A DNA stretch of 9,704 nt from positions 1 to 9,704 of the forward strand of contig JAUYPG010000002.1 of the NCBI GenBank assembly GCA_030695805.1, read 5' to 3'. The stretch is from Nanobdellota archaeon. GTDB lineage: Bacteria > Patescibacteriota > Minisyncoccia > UBA6257 > GWB1-50-10. Below, piece by piece: positions 1-6,302 of this stretch (position 1 is its first letter; the number at the start of each line of letters is the position of its first letter). The notes below the pieces were generated by a model that ran no database searches, was not told where the DNA came from, and was given only the letters and a program-made list of their open reading frames with translations. Both the position numbers and the translations under genes were made by a program.

Positions 1-1
1 C

Positions 2-895
2 CCAAACAACCCGATTTCTATGCTGACGATAGATGCGGGCTGGGGACGTCTGGATGCGGAGCGGGCCGTCCGGAAATTGGTAGAAGAGGGATTTTTTGGT
101 GATATCGCCATCAAGATCCTGAAGCCACCATCAAGGACGGATGAAGACGACGAAAAGAGACGCGAGGAAAGTGTAGTGAAAAAAGACACACCTCTGCATC
201 ATGATAATGTTCCGCCACCCGGAGCGGTTGTGTCCTTACCTCCTACATGGAAGTGTGATCAATGCGGTCAAGAACTTGGTTCGGCGCAAGCTCTTGGCGG
301 GCATGTTCGTTGGTGTTCGTCGCGTAGATCCGCAACCGAGGAAACTTCTGGAGAGTGGCGATGTCCACATTGTGAGCGGGTGTTTAAAAGGCACGCGCGT
401 CGCAATGCCACGCATAAGACCATCTGTAAGAAAAAGCTTGATGAACAACATCTCATGCCGCATAAGTGTCCGCATTGTCCTCTTGGTTTTAGGACTCTAG
501 GAGGCCTTAGGATGCATACCACCGTGGCACATCCAGAAACCAAAGACGGGCACGGGGACGCGGGCTCTTCCCTGTCAATAGAAAGGAGGCAGAGCAGACT
601 AACTCCACCAGTCCTTCGGCCATCTATTTCTTCAATCCCTTCGGCTCCTCAAGAAGAGGCCCTAAGTCCTGTGAGATCGTTTGTCCGTGTGCTTCTGAAA
701 CTGGAAGGGCATGAGGACGACACGGAAATCACAAGGCGGCTCCAAGAAGAGTTCTCTACTCTTTTCGCGGACCCACTTACAAGAGTGGGAGCCGTGAGAA
801 TAGCGACCGAGTTTGCGAAAAGAACTTTGCGAGGCCTGCAAGCTCTGGACGTCGAACTCATTCGACTCTTTCTGGGGGATAACAACGAAACATAA
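2..895 (+). CDS. Zinc-finger protein with three C2HC/C2H2 fingers, 5' end open
   Basis: I do not recognise the family. The frame has no stop between the left edge and the ATG at 20, and that ATG has no Shine-Dalgarno sequence, so the gene probably starts upstream; residues are numbered from the ATG at 20. Residues 12-30 read like the end of a helical or winged-helix domain. Three zinc fingers follow: C79-x2-C82-x12-H95-x3-C99 with the sequence QALGGH at 90-95; C115-x2-C118-x13-H132-x3-C136; and C150-x2-C153-x12-H166-x4-H171 with a related LGGLRMH. Each begins with an aromatic or His residue, then K/R-C. Residues 40-75 and 172-215 are polar or proline-rich linkers. The last 75 residues look helical (LLKLEGHEDDTEITRRLQEE). 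Nucleic-acid binding is plausible from the fingers but not shown. Codon choice looks looser than in gyrB. Its own terminator follows. Confidence 0.7.
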   Translation, partial: PNNPISMLTIDAGWGRLDAERAVRKLVEEGFFGDIAIKILKPPSRTDEDDEKRREESVVKKDTPLHHDNVPPPGAVVSLPPTWKCDQCGQELGSAQALGGHVRWCSSRRSATEETSGEWRCPHCERVFKRHARRNATHKTICKKKLDEQHLMPHKCPHCPLGFRTLGGLRMHTTVAHPETKDGHGDAGSSLSIERRQSRLTPPVLRPSISSIPSAPQEEALSPVRSFVRVLLKLEGHEDDTEITRRLQEEFSTLFADPLTRVGAVRIATEFAKRTLRGLQALDVELIRLFLGDNNET

Positions 896-950
896 GCGAG
901 CGGTATGCTCGCCCGATCTCTGGCACGTGAACAACGTGCCTTTCTTTTTT
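896..950 (+). terminator. Two hairpins, the second an intrinsic terminator
   Basis: Directly after the TAA stop there is a 6-bp hairpin (GCGAGC 896-901, GCTCGC 907-912, 5-base loop). A second stem follows: GGCACGT at 922-928 pairs perfectly with ACGTGCC at 934-940 around a 5-base loop, and is followed by TTTCTTTTTT at 941-950. The second hairpin with its T-run is a textbook Rho-independent terminator. It separates the zinc-finger gene from gyrB. Confidence 0.85.
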
Positions 951-963
951 GGACTCTTTGGCC

Positions 964-992
964 TTGTCCAAAATGTCGTTTCAGAGTATAAT
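964..992 (+). promoter_or_regulatory. Sigma-70-type promoter of gyrB
   Basis: TTGTCC at 964-969 (4 of 6 matches to TTGACA), a 17-base spacer, and a perfect TATAAT at 987-992. Transcription would start near 999, leaving a leader of about 20 bases before the gyrB ATG. It sits just after the terminator of the previous gene, as expected for a new unit. Confidence 0.8.
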
Positions 993-1018
993 GTATCTAT
1001 TATTTTGCATCTGAAACC

Positions 1019-2965
1019 ATGCCGAAAAAACAGAAAAAAACCGAAAAACTAAAACCATCTTCTACAACCAAAGACCCTTCCTATGACGCGAAAGACATCT
1101 ATGTTTTAGAGGGTCTGGAGCCAGTTCGAAAACGGCCCGGAATGTACATCGGCTCGACCGGCCCGGACGGCCTCCATCATCTCGTTTGGGAAGTCGTGGA
1201 CAATTCTATTGACGAGGCCATGGCCGGATACGCGAAGCGCGTGATTGTGGAGCTCTTGCCGGAAAACAAAGTCGCGGTAACCGACGATGGCCGCGGCATT
1301 CCGGTGGACATCCACGAGCATACCAAAAAATCCGCCATGGAGACCGTGCTGACCACGCTCCACGCCGGAGGAAAATTCGGCGGGGATTCGTACAAAGTCG
1401 CGGGCGGGCTTCACGGCGTCGGCGTCTCCGTGGTAAACGCGCTCTCCTCTTTACTCCGGGTCGAGGTCAAAAGAAACAACAGGGTTCACGTTCAGGAATA
1501 CAAACGCGGCAAGCCCCTCCACGCGGTAAAAAAAGAAGGGACATGCCATGGAACGGGAACTAAGATAATCTTCGCTCCGGACCCGGAAATCTTCAAAGAG
1601 ATTGAATTTAATAGAAAAAAAATTATTGATCATCTTCGCCAGCAGGCCTACCTCACAAAAGGCGTCCGCATTGACATCCGCGACACGCGCGAGGCAAAAC
1701 CCTTGTACCACTCATTCTGTTTTGAAGGGGGCCTCAGTTCTTTTCTCGACTATCTGATCGGCGCTGACGCGTCTCTGCAAAAAAATTATTTTTACACGCG
1801 TAAAGAGGTCGAGGGCGTTGATGTCGAGGTTGCCTTTACCTACACCGAAGACATGGAGACCGAGGAGATGAGCTTCGCGAACAATATCCACACGCCGGAC
1901 GGCGGCATGCATTTAACGGGCTTCCGCTCGGCCCTTACCCGCACCCTAAACGATTACGGAAAAAAAGAGGGGGCGATCAAAGACACGAAAGACAACTTTA
2001 CCGGAGACGACGTCCGTGAGGGACTGATTGCCGCCATATCGGTAAAAATTCGGGAACCGCAATTTGAAGGGCAGACCAAGGCCCGCCTTGGAAACCCGGA
2101 GGCAAGAACCGCGGTCGAGACGGTAACTGGGGAGGCGCTCAAAGAATTTTTGGAACGTTTTCCGAATGACGGGAAGGCAATTCTCCAGAAAAATCTCCTG
2201 GCCGCGAAAGCAAGAAAAGCGGCAAAAGCCGCGAAGGACTCGGTGCTTCGCAAAGGGGCGCTTGAGGGCCTTACCCTTCCAGGCAAGCTCGCGGACTGCA
2301 CCTCGAAAAATGCCGAGGACTCCGAACTCTTTATTGTAGAGGGCGACTCGGCAGGCGGCACGGCGAAAAGCGGACGTGACAGACGCACCCAGGCCATCCT
2401 GCCATTGCGCGGAAAAATTTTGAACGTGGAAAAAGCCCGGATTGACAAGATGCTCGCGAACAAGGAGATCAGGTCTCTCGTGATCGCTCTCGGCACCGCG
2501 ATCTCCGATAGTTTCGATATCGAACGCCTCCGCTATCACAAAGTGGTCATCATGACGGATGCGGACGTGGACGGCGCCCACATCAGGACGCTTCTCCTTA
2601 CGCTCTTCTACCGTTATTTCCCGAAGATCATAGAAGGCGGTTATCTCTACATCGCTAAGCCCCCGCTCTACAAGGTGCAGAAAGGGAAGTCCGCCGAGTA
2701 CGCGTATAATGACAAGGATCTCAGCCGTCTTACAAAGGGGAGGGAGGGCATAAGCATCCAGAGATACAAGGGGTTGGGAGAGATGAACGCGGACCAGCTT
2801 TGGGAAACGACCATGGACCCCGCGGTCCGCGTTTTGAAACAGGTAACCATCGAGGACGGAGTGGAAACGGACAAGCTCTTTGACGTCCTCATGGGTGAGA
2901 CCGTGGAGCCCCGCAAGAATTTCATTCAGGCATACGCCGCGAACGTAAAAAACCTTGACGTATAG
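1019..2965 (+). CDS. gyrB: DNA gyrase subunit B
   Basis: ATPase subunit of the type IIA topoisomerase that introduces negative supercoils together with GyrA in the cytoplasm. The 648-residue protein has the full family layout. The GHKL ATPase domain has EVVDNSIDE (E58 as general base, N62 for Mg), DDGRGIP (89-95) and GGLHGVGVSVVNALS (129-143), and the transducer lysine is in QTK (K353). The TOPRIM domain has EGDSAGG (441-447) and the DADVDG acidic cluster (D514, D516, D518). PLRGKILNVEKAR (462-474) and IQRYKGLGEMN (580-590) follow. Length is that of short GyrB forms without the large insertion of enterobacterial proteins. The first ~20 residues are a lysine-rich extension. GyrB rather than ParE is favoured by these motifs, but the two are close relatives and gyrA/parC are not in the window. 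The ATG at 1019 lies about 20 bases after the predicted transcription start and has no Shine-Dalgarno sequence. Confidence 0.97.
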   Translation: MPKKQKKTEKLKPSSTTKDPSYDAKDIYVLEGLEPVRKRPGMYIGSTGPDGLHHLVWEVVDNSIDEAMAGYAKRVIVELLPENKVAVTDDGRGIPVDIHEHTKKSAMETVLTTLHAGGKFGGDSYKVAGGLHGVGVSVVNALSSLLRVEVKRNNRVHVQEYKRGKPLHAVKKEGTCHGTGTKIIFAPDPEIFKEIEFNRKKIIDHLRQQAYLTKGVRIDIRDTREAKPLYHSFCFEGGLSSFLDYLIGADASLQKNYFYTRKEVEGVDVEVAFTYTEDMETEEMSFANNIHTPDGGMHLTGFRSALTRTLNDYGKKEGAIKDTKDNFTGDDVREGLIAAISVKIREPQFEGQTKARLGNPEARTAVETVTGEALKEFLERFPNDGKAILQKNLLAAKARKAAKAAKDSVLRKGALEGLTLPGKLADCTSKNAEDSELFIVEGDSAGGTAKSGRDRRTQAILPLRGKILNVEKARIDKMLANKEIRSLVIALGTAISDSFDIERLRYHKVVIMTDADVDGAHIRTLLLTLFYRYFPKIIEGGYLYIAKPPLYKVQKGKSAEYAYNDKDLSRLTKGREGISIQRYKGLGEMNADQLWETTMDPAVRVLKQVTIEDGVETDKLFDVLMGETVEPRKNFIQAYAANVKNLDV

Positions 2966-2983
2966 ATGAATTCGACATATAGT
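2955..2983 (+). promoter_or_regulatory. Promoter overlapping the gyrB stop, for the secE operon
   Basis: TTGACG at 2955-2960, an exact 17-base spacer, then TATAGT at 2978-2983. Each hexamer differs from consensus by one base. The -35 lies in the last gyrB codons and the -10 just after the stop. Transcription would start near 2990, only about 9 bases before the ATG at 2999. This gives secE-nusG and the genes behind it their own promoter. It also argues that the ATG at 2966, which lies upstream of that start, is not the secE start. Confidence 0.7.
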
Positions 2984-2998
2984 GTGCCACATAACTCC

Positions 2999-3193
2999 AT
3001 GAACGCATCCACCAAAAAAGCTGGGGAATTCTTCAAAGAATCGCGGGAGGAATTAAGAAAGGTAAACTGGCCGACGCGGGAGGAAACCATACGGCTCACA
3101 GCGTTTGTAATCGTATTTTCGCTCATCATAGCGGCATTTTTGGGAGCCCTTGATATGCTCTTTATCCGAATTTTGGACAAGGTGATTATATAA
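2999..3193 (+). CDS. secE: Preprotein translocase subunit SecE
   Basis: Small membrane subunit that clamps SecY in the SecYEG protein-export channel. From the ATG at 2999 the protein has 64 residues, typical for single-span bacterial SecE. It has an amphipathic N-terminal helix (KKAGEFFKESREELRKV), the family signature ELRKVNWPTREET, and one membrane span (about residues 34-58, TAFVIVFSLIIAAFLGALDML). The frame could also start at 2966, immediately after the gyrB stop, adding 11 residues unlike SecE. I prefer 2999 because a strong promoter overlaps 2966 and would start transcription near 2990. nusG follows 9 bases after the stop, the usual secE-nusG pairing. Confidence 0.93.
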   Translation: MNASTKKAGEFFKESREELRKVNWPTREETIRLTAFVIVFSLIIAAFLGALDMLFIRILDKVII

Positions 3194-3202
3194 CAAGCCA
3201 TA

Positions 3203-3739
3203 ATGAAATACGTCGAAAAACGGTGGTACGCAATCCACACCTATTCCGGGTATGAGGACGCGGTAGCGCGTTATTTGAAACAGCGCGTGGAGTCCATGGC
3301 AATGAGCGACAAGATTTTCAACGTCGTGGTCCCAAAGGAAACGAAGATCAAGGTAAAAAACGGGAAACGCTATAAAACAGAAGAAAAAATTTATCCGGGA
3401 TACATCCTCGTGGAAATGGTGCTCGACAACGATTCTTGGTATGTAGTCCGGAACACCCCGAGAGTAACGGGGTTCGTGGGCCCGAATGCCTCCGACCCCG
3501 CGCCCCTTTCCCAGCCGGAAGTGGACGCGCTTCTCCAGCGGATAGGGGAAAAGGATACAACCTACAAAGTTGATCTGAAGGTGAATGAACTGGTGAAAAT
3601 CGTGGACGGCCCATTTAAGGACAACGAAGGAAAGATCGCCGAAATAGATGAGACAAGAGGCAGGGTGAAAATTCTTGTCCCCATCTTCGGCCGAGACACA
3701 ATGGTCGAGCTCGATTCGTTACAGATTCAAAAAATTTAA
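3203..3739 (+). CDS. nusG: Transcription termination/antitermination factor NusG
   Basis: Elongation factor that binds the RNA polymerase clamp to suppress pausing and links transcription to Rho or to the ribosome. The 178-residue protein has the normal two-domain form: an NGN domain (about 5-95) with RWYAIHTYSGYE at the start, PGYILVEM at 65-72 and VRNTPRVTGFVG at 82-93; and a C-terminal KOW domain (about 126-178) with VKIVDGPFKDNEGKIAEID and GRVKILVPIFGR. No insertion or missing region is visible. No Shine-Dalgarno sequence precedes the ATG; the 9-base gap from secE suggests co-translation. A copy of a dispersed repeat begins two bases after the stop codon. Confidence 0.97.
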   Translation: MKYVEKRWYAIHTYSGYEDAVARYLKQRVESMAMSDKIFNVVVPKETKIKVKNGKRYKTEEKIYPGYILVEMVLDNDSWYVVRNTPRVTGFVGPNASDPAPLSQPEVDALLQRIGEKDTTYKVDLKVNELVKIVDGPFKDNEGKIAEIDETRGRVKILVPIFGRDTMVELDSLQIQKI

Positions 3740-3741
3740 TA

Positions 3742-3833
3742 AACCAACACGAATGACACGAATGCTGCACGAACAACACGAACACTTCGCGTTGTTCGCA
3801 TAAAGTTCGCATTGTTCGTATTGGACGCGAAGC
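3742..3833 (+). repeat. Dispersed palindromic element, copy A (rplK leader)
   Basis: This fills the whole nusG-rplK gap and ends at the base before the rplK ATG. It matches copy B at 5468-5571: 41 of 44 bases over the first part and 41 of 47 over the last, with a ~10-base length difference between them. The core is a hairpin, CGAACAACACGAA (3770-3782) pairing with TTCGCGTTGTTCG (3786-3798) with one mismatch. A second right-arm-like copy, TTCGCATTGTTCG, lies at 3805-3817. The left half is built of ACGAA words at irregular spacing. It could be a mobile palindromic repeat, a leader regulating translation, or both. It has no T-run of a standard terminator. Confidence 0.8.
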
Positions 3834-4256
3834 ATGGCTAATGCAATAAAATCAATTCTTACTCTCCAGGTGAAAGCCGGGGCCGCGAATCCGGCGCCTC
3901 CCATCGGCCCGGCGCTCGGCCAGCACGGAGTAAATATCCAGCAGTTCTGCTTGCAGTTCAACGAGGCGACGAAAGAGAGGATAGGAGAAATAGTCCCGGC
4001 AGTCATCACGGTCTATGAGGACCGCACTTTCAGTTTTATTCTGAAGACCCCTCCTGCCTCCGATCTTCTCCGTAAAGCCGCGGGCATAGAAAAGGGATCG
4101 GGAACCCCCCCCTCAAAAATGGCGGGGACCATCACCAAGGCCCAGTTAAAAGAAATCGCGGAAAAAAAGATGGAGGACTTAAACGCAAGCAATGTAGAAG
4201 GCGCGATGAGAATCATCGAAGGAACGGCCCGCAGCATGGGGATTGAGGTAAAATAG
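3834..4256 (+). CDS. rplK: 50S ribosomal protein L11 (uL11)
   Basis: Binds 23S rRNA at the GTPase-associated centre, forming the base of the L7/L12 stalk. The 140-residue protein is full length. The N-terminal domain has LQVKAGAANPAPPIGPALGQ and GVNIQQFCLQFNEATK, including the proline-rich loop that contacts factors. The C-terminal rRNA-binding domain has FSFILKTPPASDLLRKAAG, the glycine/serine loop GSGTPPSKMAG, and the final NASNVEGAMRIIEGTARSMGIEV. rplA, which usually follows, is absent here; a repeat and dcd follow instead. The leader up to the ATG is entirely repeat element A. It has no good Shine-Dalgarno sequence, only GGA 13 bases before the ATG. Confidence 0.97.
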   Translation: MANAIKSILTLQVKAGAANPAPPIGPALGQHGVNIQQFCLQFNEATKERIGEIVPAVITVYEDRTFSFILKTPPASDLLRKAAGIEKGSGTPPSKMAGTITKAQLKEIAEKKMEDLNASNVEGAMRIIEGTARSMGIEVK

Positions 4257-4257
4257 A

Positions 4258-4368
4258 AAATTTCTAATTTCTAATTTTTAATTACTAATCAATTTCCAAT
4301 GACAAAATGACTCAATGACGAATGAATGTTTGGTCATTGATTAGAAATTAGTAATTAGAAATTTGACA
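4258..4368 (+). repeat. A/T-rich imperfect inverted repeat between rplK and dcd
   Basis: AAATTTCTAATT (4258-4269) pairs perfectly with AATTAGAAATTT (4353-4364). Inside, CAATGAC (4297-4303) pairs with GTCATTG (4333-4339). AATTACTAAT (4280-4289) could alternatively pair with 4347-4356. The arms are made of CTAATT/TTAGAAATT words and the centre of ATGAC words (CAATGAC again at 4313-4319). TTGACA and a T-run (4369-4374) follow, just before the dcd ATG. Base composition is sharply more A/T than the genes on either side. It may be a dispersed non-coding repeat. The terminal T-run could weakly terminate transcription, but the genes on both sides probably share one transcript. Confidence 0.65.
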
Positions 4369-4375
4369 TTTTTTA

Positions 4376-5482
4376 ATGATAGGCGCCCTTCCATCTCATC
4401 ATATCCGCGACCTTCTTCGAAAAGGCCATATCAAAAACGGCAACGAAAAAAACATCCAGCCCGCGAGTTTAGATCTGACGCTCGGGGACAAAATCTATCG
4501 CCTCCCGTATATTTTTCTTCCGAAATCGGATCAAAAGGTGGAAGACGTCCTCCATGAGATAGGGGCGGAAGAGATAAATTTCAACTATTCGCTCGAGGCG
4601 AATATCCCCTACATTGTAAAGCTCCGGGAGCGTCTTCATCTCCCCGAAAACATCTACGCCTACGCGAATCCGAAAAGTTCCGTGGGGCGTATTGATCTCC
4701 GGGTTACCATGCTCGCGGACTACGTCTCCCGTTTTGACGCCGCGGGAAAGAGAGGGTACAAAGGAGATCTTTGGGCCATCGTGGAGCCCAAATCATTCCG
4801 GGTAAAAATAAGCCCCGGCGACGCGCTCCTTCAGCTCCGCCTTTTTTACGGGGACTCGCGTTTTTCACAAAGCGAGCTCGAAACATTTTTCAAGGACTGG
4901 AGCCCGCTCTATCTGGACGAAAAGCCCGTCTCCGTAGAGGGCTTAAAAATAAGCGACCGGGATGGAGGGCTCATCATGACCGTGGACATGCGGAGCGATT
5001 TTGTGGGCTGGAGGTGCGAGGGCGCGGAGTCGTTTTTGGATTTTTCAAAGCGGGATTTTTATGATCCGAGGCAATTTTTTAACCGCGTAGACCGCCCGAA
5101 AACGAAGCGCATAACCCTCCGCCGTGGAGATTTTTATATCCTCTATACCCGAGAGCGTCTTCGGGTTCCTCCGGGGTTCGCGGCGGAAATCGCGCCTATG
5201 GACGTGCGGAGCGGGGAATACCGCTCTCACTACGCGGGTTTCATTGACCCGGGATTCGGGTATGGAGAAAAAGGAGAAATAAAAGGGCTTCCGATTGTCC
5301 TCGAGGTCCGGCCTTACGAAGACAATATCGTCCTTATAGACAAACAGCCCATCTGCAAAGTGATTTTTGAACGCGTCGCCGAGCTCCCGGATCTGATTTA
5401 CGGAAAAAATATCGGCTCGAACTACTCGAACCAGACCGGCCCCCGCCTAAGCAAACATTTCAAGATGAACCAACACGAATGA
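4376..5482 (+). CDS. dcd: dCTP deaminase, two-domain form
   Basis: Deaminates dCTP to dUTP (some relatives make dUMP directly), feeding dTMP synthesis. The 368-residue protein is about twice the length of E. coli Dcd and matches the long two-domain form. Residues 1-160 form a first dUTPase-like jelly roll with IQPASLDLTLG (27-37), ANPKSSVGRIDL (97-108) and GYKGDLWAIVEPKSF (127-141). Residues ~190-360 form a second one with RITLRRGDFYIL (245-256), PMDVRSGEYRSHYAGFIDPGFGYG (split around 274-297) and PIVLEVRP (306-313), where E310 aligns with the usual catalytic glutamate of dCTP deaminases. The last residues (NQHE and the stop) are written by the start of repeat copy B. The next gene is tmk, so two steps of the thymidine nucleotide pathway sit together. 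No Shine-Dalgarno sequence. Whether the product is mono- or bifunctional cannot be told here. Confidence 0.88.
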   Translation: MIGALPSHHIRDLLRKGHIKNGNEKNIQPASLDLTLGDKIYRLPYIFLPKSDQKVEDVLHEIGAEEINFNYSLEANIPYIVKLRERLHLPENIYAYANPKSSVGRIDLRVTMLADYVSRFDAAGKRGYKGDLWAIVEPKSFRVKISPGDALLQLRLFYGDSRFSQSELETFFKDWSPLYLDEKPVSVEGLKISDRDGGLIMTVDMRSDFVGWRCEGAESFLDFSKRDFYDPRQFFNRVDRPKTKRITLRRGDFYILYTRERLRVPPGFAAEIAPMDVRSGEYRSHYAGFIDPGFGYGEKGEIKGLPIVLEVRPYEDNIVLIDKQPICKVIFERVAELPDLIYGKNIGSNYSNQTGPRLSKHFKMNQHE

Positions 5483-5571
5483 GACGAATCCTCCACGAAC
5501 AACACGAACACAAACACAAAGTTCGCGTTGTTCGTGAAAAATTCGCATTGTTCGCATTGGACGCAAAGCAT
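5468..5571 (+). repeat. Dispersed palindromic element, copy B (tmk leader)
   Basis: Second copy of the element at 3742-3833, in the same orientation and ending at the base before the tmk ATG. Its hairpin is longer: CACGAACAACACGAAC (5494-5509) with GTTCGCGTTGTTCGTG (5521-5536), 15 of 16 pairs, around an 11-base loop. TTCGCATTGTTCG recurs downstream. Its first bases encode the end of Dcd and supply the dcd stop. A reading frame starting at 5479 runs through it into tmk; copy A has a similar frame beginning M-x-R-x-L-H-E-Q-H-E-H that soon hits a stop, so the frame belongs to the repeat. Confidence 0.82.
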
Positions 5572-6222
5572 ATGAGCAGGCCCATCATTTCACTCGGAGG
5601 AAAAGCAATCGGCGAACGGGACGAACGCTCCTATTTTCTGGTGGTCGAAGGTTTAGACGGTTCGGGAAAAACAACGCAGGGAACTTTGATCGGAGACGAA
5701 CTCCGAAATAAGGGGCGCGAAGTTGTCATGACAAAGGAACCCACGGCAACCTCCGCCATCGCCCAGAAACTCGCGGACGCACTCGCGAAAAAAATAAAAG
5801 TGGAGCCCAGGGAACTTCAGGAGCTTTTTACAAGAGACAGAAAAGATCACGTAGAGCGGCTCATCATGCCTATCCTTGAAAAGGGACTGGTGGTTATTTC
5901 CGACCGCTACGCCTTTTCGACTCTCGCGTACGGCTCGCTCCATCATGACGAGAAATGGCTGAAAGAATTGAACGCGCACTTTCCGTTGCCCGATCTCACT
6001 CTTTTTTTTGACGTAGAGCCCAATGAGTGCCTCCAGAGGATCGGACATAGGGGAAAGCCGCAGGAACTTTTTGAAGAAAAAAAGAAACTAGAAAAAATAC
6101 GAAACGCCTATCTGAAAATATCCAAAGAATTTCCTCTGCATTTCAAAGTGATAGACGGGAATGGTACCATTGAAGAAACGCACGCGAAAGCGATGTTTGA
6201 AGTAAACCGCCTCATCTCTTAA
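5572..6222 (+). CDS. tmk: Thymidylate kinase (dTMP kinase)
   Basis: Phosphorylates dTMP to dTDP with ATP, an essential step to dTTP. From the ATG at 5572 the protein has 216 residues, a normal size. It has the P-loop GLDGSGKTT (27-35), EPT (56-58, substrate side), FTRDRKDHVERLI (86-98), the DRY motif DRYAFSTLAYG (111-121), and PDLTLFFDVEP (140-150). The lid region (about 155-170) has R160 in HRGKP. The frame is open to an ATG at 5479 that overlaps the dcd stop as ATGA. Those extra 31 residues are encoded by repeat copy B and are unlike Tmk, and the equivalent repeat ends exactly at the rplK start, so I place the start at 5572. About 20 residues before the first strand (ISLGGKAIGERDER) are slightly longer than usual. 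No Shine-Dalgarno sequence. Confidence 0.93.
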   Translation: MSRPIISLGGKAIGERDERSYFLVVEGLDGSGKTTQGTLIGDELRNKGREVVMTKEPTATSAIAQKLADALAKKIKVEPRELQELFTRDRKDHVERLIMPILEKGLVVISDRYAFSTLAYGSLHHDEKWLKELNAHFPLPDLTLFFDVEPNECLQRIGHRGKPQELFEEKKKLEKIRNAYLKISKEFPLHFKVIDGNGTIEETHAKAMFEVNRLIS

Positions 6223-6240
6223 TGCGCGTAAGTGTTTCGT

Positions 6241-6295
6241 AACTTTCAACTCATGTCCCTTCGGGACATCTCCCGCAGGGAGACAACTTTCAACT
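6241..6295 (+). repeat. Tandem hairpins flanked by an 11-bp direct repeat
   Basis: AACTTTCAACT occurs at 6241-6251 and again at 6285-6295. Between them are two back-to-back perfect hairpins: ATGTCCC (6253-6259) with GGGACAT (6263-6269), loop TTC; and CTCCC (6270-6274) with GGGAG (6278-6282), loop GCA. The block fills most of the 80-base tmk-gatB gap and ends 7 bases before the gatB ATG. No T-run follows, so it is not a standard terminator. The layout suits a small palindromic repeat inserted in an AACTTTC-type microrepeat. Confidence 0.7.
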
Positions 6296-6302
6296 GACAA
6301 CT

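Noticed and set aside
1946..2992. A 348-codon open frame on the - strand opposite gyrB
   Set aside because: It mirrors a complete, highly conserved gyrB; its protein shows no recognisable motif and is a by-product of gyrB codon bias.
2966..2998. secE start at 2966 directly after the gyrB stop
   Set aside because: A good promoter spans this site and would start transcripts downstream of it; the 11 residues do not resemble SecE.
4771..5064. A 97-codon + strand frame inside dcd
   Set aside because: Shadow of dcd in another frame; rich in arginine and alanine with no family resemblance.
5479..5571. Extended tmk start at 5479, overlapping the dcd stop as ATGA
   Set aside because: The 31 extra residues are written by a repeat that also occurs before rplK, where the same frame stops early; Tmk proteins begin near the residue encoded at 5572.
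3742..5571. CRISPR array or tandem repeat array
   Set aside because: The two similar elements are 1.7 kb apart with genes between them; there are no regularly spaced repeats and spacers and no cas genes.
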